In this document: one piece after another, positions 10,801 to 16,800 of the stretch
Layout of the letters: every line of letters starts with the position of its first letter
How positions within the stretch are numbered: the stretch's first letter is position 1
From: Oscillospiraceae bacterium
GTDB taxonomy: Bacteria; Bacillota; Clostridia; Oscillospirales; Acutalibacteraceae
Direction: 5' to 3'
DNA: 19,711 bases
NCBI GenBank assembly: GCA_003517915.1
Contig: DOZQ01000271.1
Location: 31,514 to 51,224 of the forward strand
Notes under the pieces: model-generated
The model's database searches: none
What the model was told of the DNA's origin: nothing
The model's input: the letters and a program-made list of their open reading frames with translations, nothing else
Position numbers and translations under genes: made by a program

Positions 10801-13800
10801 ATCCAGATTATAAAGCTTCATGTTTTGGAAATCAAAACACACGTCAAAAAGCGCATTCCTGTTAAGTTCGCGTTCAAGGTTCAGCGCATCCACTATATCG
10901 CTGAACTGATAATTTTGATTTGCGAATGCCGACAAAACATTTTCCCTGACTTCTGACAAGAAATCAGAAAACTTTTTATCAGATGAAGGGAATGCCCGCA
11001 TTGCCAACATATTAATGAACATACCCGCCATCTCCGACAACTCGCCTAATCCACGCCCTGCGGTCGGCGTGCCGACTATAATATCCTCCTGCCCGGAAAG
11101 ACGGGCGAGGGTTACAAACCATACAGACAACAGCGCCATATAAAGCGTAATCTCGTTTGCCTTTGACAAAAGTTTCGTCTTTTCCGATAGGTCTGTACCC
11201 AAAAGAAAGTGCAGTCTGCCACCGTCAAAATCTTTTACTTTTGGTCTGCTGAAATCCGAAGGCAAATTGAGAACAGGGATGTTCCCGTCTAAAGCTTTTA
11301 GCCAATATTCCTTTTCTTTTTTCGCATTCGCGGAAAGCATCCATTTATTTTGCCATACAGCATAATCTTTGTATTGCAGTTCAGGTTTAGGCATTTCTCC
11401 GGTGTATAACAGGCTGAAATCTCTTGTCAAAATTTCCACGCTTGTACCGTCGGCGATTATGTGATGGACATCGAAAAGCAGCACCATCCTCCCGTCTCCG
11501 CAGTCCGCGAGGCCTGCCCGAAACAGCCCGCCTTTGCCCAAATCAAAAGGGTAAACAAAATTCATAATCATTTTGTCCAAATCGTCATTGTTTTTTATCT
11601 TTGCGGAAATATATTTGATCTCCGACGGCATGTCCTCTTTTATAACCTGAACCGGCTGGCCGTTCCTTATCTCAAAAAATGTGCGCAGTATTTCATGGCG
11701 CTGCACCAGCTTCCGCAAAGCATTCTCAGCCTTCACCCTATCGAGTTTTCCGTAAAGCACGGTAGCAGAAGGCAGGTTATATGCGACACTTTTCGGGTCA
11801 AGCATAAACAACGCGTACATACGCTTTTGCGGAGACGACAGCGGATAATATTCTGCGGAGGTAGCTTTCTTTATGACGCTGCCGCTTTCCGCAATAAATT
11901 TGTTTTTCTCAATATATTTAGCAAGCGCGCCGGGACTGCGGTGGTCGAAAATCGCAGACACGTCTATCTTTATTCCCAAGAGCTTTTTGAGCGCAGACGC
12001 CAAACTGACGCCAACCAAAGAGTCGCCACCCAAGGTGTAAAAGTCTGCATCGCCATCTATGCTTTCAAAACCGAATACAGATTTATATGCAGCAAGAACT
12101 ATTTCTAGGATATCTCCCTCTGCCCGGATCTCTGTTTCCGTAATTTCCTCTTCCCATGTTTCTTCTGACAAAAAAGTCCCTTCGATCTTTTGCGGAGAAA
12201 ATTTTATTGGGAACGGTATTTTATCATAGACATAACCGGGAAGCGAGATGCTTTTCCCTTGTTCGGAAAAAGCGTCCCAATTTACCTTTCCACCGGCACA
12301 CCAAATAGCGCCAAAACTTTCGATGCAATAGCTTTCGTCTGATAAATTCTCTTTTGGATGACGCAACATATTAATGAATTTTTGTGATTCCTTTTTGGCA
12401 AGGTGCTTTTTGGCAAATGAGACGGCGCTTCTTCCCGGTCCAAGCTCAATAAATATACCCTGCTCCTGTTGCAGAAAAAGTTCAAGACCTTTTTCAAACT
12501 CCACAGGTGAAGTAATATGGCGCGCCCAATATTCCGGACTTGTCGCATCCTCGTCCCTGAGCCACGTACCGGACACGTTAGAAATTATGGGATATTTCGG
12601 CGTAGCGAAATTATATCCCTTTAAGAACTCTTCAAACTCTTCTGCGGCTTTCCGCATCATTGGCGTGTGGAAAGCATGAGAGGTTTTTAGCTTGGTGAAT
12701 TTTATATTTCTGCTGGAGAGGATTCTTTCAAGACTGGCGACAGATGCGGCGTCTCCTCCCGCAACGCAGTTGTTTGTTGTGTTTCTCAGTGAAATATGCG
12801 TTCCCTCAGGAAGCAACGTGGAAATTCCACCCGCGTCCGAAGCGACAGCCAACATAACACCGGGCGGTTGCCGCCACATGAGTTTCCCGCGTTCCATGAC
12901 AATATTGACAGCGTCAGGAAGTTCCCACACACCTGCGACAGCAGCGGCAGAAAGTTCCCCTATGCTGTGACCTATCATAGCTTTTGGCACTACTCCGAAA
13001 TCAATAAGGGTTTTCGCAAAAGCATACTCTACGGCAAAAAGGGCAATTTGTGTATAAAGCGTAAGGTTTATTTTTTCGGAATCGGAATTGCCAAAAATGA
13101 CGTTATAATATTCATCGCTTTTGCCGCCAAGGTACTTTAGCACTGTACGCACATACTCCGCGTATTTAAAGCCGAATTTGCTTCCTGATTCCAACAGTCC
13201 GCGGCTCATACCCTGATACTGACTGCCTTGCCCCGAAAACATGAAATAGACATTGCCGTGATCCATTGTCTCCGCCACGGGAGACGTCTCGATTTTTGAA
13301 ATGTAAGCGGACGGATCTTTTGCGAAATCCTCCCCGATCCATATTGTTTTTCTGTATTTATATTCCATGCGTCCCGCCCAAAGTGTGTATGCCGCATCTG
13401 CGGGGTTAACCTCTGGGTTTTCTGCGAGATAATTGATCACAGACTTGGCGGTCTCGTCCAACGCCGTCACTGTTTTTGCCGAAAAAGCCAAAAGCCCTAA
13501 ACCTCTTCCGGCTTCGCTGGGTACGCCGACATATTCCTCAAGCACCGCATGTGCGTTAGTTCCGCCTACTCCGAAGGAATTAATCCCCGCGCGGCGGGGC
13601 ATACCTTCGTGCACAATCCATTTCCGACCCTCGTCTGAAACTACAAATGGGGTTTTTAAGAAATTGATTCTGGAGTTTGGAATCTTGTAATTAACCGTCG
13701 CAGGAATATATTTATTTTTAAGGCTCAAAGCGACTTTTATCAGTCCAACTACTCCTGCGGCTGTGTCAGTATGCCCTACGTTCCCCTTTACGCTGCCTAA

Positions 13801-16800
13801 AGCGCAAAATCCCGTTTTGTCGGTAGAAAAAGCTTCTGTCAAAGACTCTATCTCAATAGGGTCGCCCAGTTTCGTTCCTGTTCCGTGAGCTTCTATGTAT
13901 GAAACGGTTTCGGGGTCGATTCCCGCCACTTTGTAGGCTTCGGTTATCACGGCTTTCTGCCCGTTTATGCTGGGGGCGGCAAATGCGGTCTTTTGGCTGC
14001 CATCATTGTTGATAGCCGAGCCCTTTATAACCGCATAAATATTGTCACTTTCACGCACCGCATCTTCCAGCCGTTTCAGGATAACAATTCCCATGCCGTT
14101 TGAAAATACCGTGCCGGCGGCTTTGTCGTCAAAAGGACGGCAATGCCCATCGGGCGAAAACATCATTCCGTCTTCATAAAGATATCCGCCCTCGTTTGGC
14201 AGTTCCACAGTGACGCCGCCCGCCGCCGCCATGTCGCATTCGCCCATGAGCAGGGATTGACAGGCGAGGTGAACCGTCACCAAAGTGGTGGAGCAGCCGG
14301 TTAGAGCCGACAACACAGGCCCTTTTATATCATATTTGTATGCAAGCCGCGTAGCTAAAAAATGATTTGTACTCATTGTAAAGGCCTGGTACTTATCACT
14401 GTAGGCCAGATCCCCGAAAATAGTGTTGCGATACCATTCAAAATCATCACTGCCGCCCAAAAATACACCCGTCCTACCATTTACCTTGTTCGGGAAGCAT
14501 GACGCATCCTCAAAGGCATTGTAAAGCCCTTTGTAAAGCAGACGCAGCTGCGGGGAAGTCATTTTAATTTCTCCCGGGGAACAATCGAAAAATACCGGAT
14601 CAAAATCCTCTATACCGCCGACCCTGCCTTTTGCTTTTATGTAATTCGGATTTTTCATCAGCTCTTCTGATATTCCCAGTGCAGAAAGTTCCTCATCGCT
14701 GTAAAAATGTATTGTCTCCAGTCCTTTTTTGAGCACATTCCAAAACTGTCCGATGTTTTCGATTTCTGGTAGCATAACTGACGCGCCGATTATCGCTATG
14801 TCGTCCCTGCCGATATTCCTTTTTGACTTGAAATATTCCGCCCTGTCTCTTATTCGGGCGTCTGAATCGCCTGAAACGAACCGCGCCATCTCCGCGACTG
14901 ACGGATATTGAAAAAGTTTCGCTACAGGGAAATCCATACCGAGTTCAGCTTTGAGTTTGTTTGAAAGGCTTATCATTCCCAATGAATTTCCGCCTGATTC
15001 AAAAAAACCGGCGTTGGGGGCGATGTAATCTACAGACAAAACGTCCTTCCAGACCGCGGCTATTCTGCTTTCAAGTTCGGTCATGGAAGTGTCAGTTCTA
15101 CGTTGCGGAGCTTTTCCCTCAAATGCCGCATATTCGGAAAGCTTTTTTCTGTCAAGCTTTCCGCTTGAAGTTTTAGGAAACTCGTAAAGTTTTTTGTAGT
15201 ACGACGGAACCATATATACCGGCATCAGTTTTGACAAACCGTCCCGAAGCTCTTTAACGTCCAGTTCATCGTCAGAGGTGTAAAAAGCGCACAGCATTTC
15301 CTTGTCAGGCTTAAGTACAACTGCTGACTGGATTACACCTGGCAGAGATGACAGCACGTTTTCTATTTCTCCAAGCTCCAGCCGTATACCACCTATTTTT
15401 ATTTGGAAATCTATCCTACCCAAAAACTCAGCAGTTCCATCGAGCAGTAGCCTGCACAAATCTCCTGTGCGGTACATCTTTTTAAAGCAGGGCAAATCCT
15501 CTGCGGGGTTGTAAAACGGATTGTCAACAAAGACCTCTGCGTTAAGCTCCGGGCGGTTGAGATAGCCGACAGCCAATCCTTCGCTACTCAGACAAAGTTC
15601 TCCTGGGATTCCTTCTGGGCAAAGTTTCCCGTCTTTCCCTACAACATACCATCTGGTCAGGTTTAGGGGTCTGCCTATGGTAATTTTTTGACCGGGTTTT
15701 AGCGTGCAATGTGAAGCCCATATACTGCATTCCGTTGGTCCATAAACGTTTTCAAGCGATGCCGCGACAGGCATCGCATAATATCTTTTTACAGTATCCT
15801 CAGAAATTGATTCGCCGCCGGTAAACACCCATTTCAGTGACGCGAGTTTTTCCACCCACCCACCTTTGTCGGCGGCTTCTGCAAACAACCCCAGCATAGA
15901 GGGGACAAAATTCACATGCGTCACATTATATTCCGCAATGGTTTTTGCTATTTCATAGGGATCTTTTTCACCATTTTTTCTCAAAACACAGAGTGCACCG
16001 CCGCTCCCCATAAACCAACCGTATAGTTCGGTTCCCGAAACGTCAAAAGAGAAGGGAGTCTTTAGCAGATAGACATCACCTGCTTTTAGCGGAAAACGCC
16101 GCTCCAAATCCAAAAGTGTATTAACAACGCTTCTATGTCGAATCATCACACCTTTTGGTACACCTGTAGAGCCCGAGGTATATTCCACATAGGCAAGGGC
16201 TTCGGGATCATAGCTAATTTCTAGAGGGCTTCCGTTGCCGTCCATAAGTTCGTCGGCATACAGCACACTTATCCCCGGCAAACCCCAAGCCAAATTCCTG
16301 TCAGTTATAACCAAGTCCACTGATGCGTCCTCTGTAATAAATCTTTTCCTTGCTTCGGGGTAATGCGGGTCTATGGGTGTGTAAGCCTTGCCCGCTTTGA
16401 GTATGCCGAAAAGCGCCACAATATAATCAGTGCAGCGTTCCATATGTATACCGACGATTTCACCTTTCATACCTGTCGTCAAAATTTTTCTTGCCGCCAC
16501 GTTGCTTTTCCTGTCCAGCTCCTCATATGTGATTGTTATGCCCTGCGCATAAATCGCCACATTCTTCGGATATTCGGAAACCTTTTTTTTAAAAATATCC
16601 ATAAGCGTAGTGGGCGTATATTTAAAAAAATGAGTACGATTTACCTCTTTAACAAGCTTTTCCTTTTCTCCATCCAAAATCAACGATATATTTTCCAGCC
16701 TGATGGATATGTCGGCAGTAACTGTTTCCAGCAGCCGCAGAAACCTGTGACCCATAGTGTCAACGGAAGACTCACTGAATAATTCAGGGCTGTATTGAAG

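Noticed and set aside
11461..12108. A 215-codon plus-strand open frame, and many shorter ones across 1-17961
   Set aside because: All lie antisense to the NRPS/PKS genes, have no ribosome binding sites or recognisable motifs, and have the low-complexity look of reverse-frame shadows.
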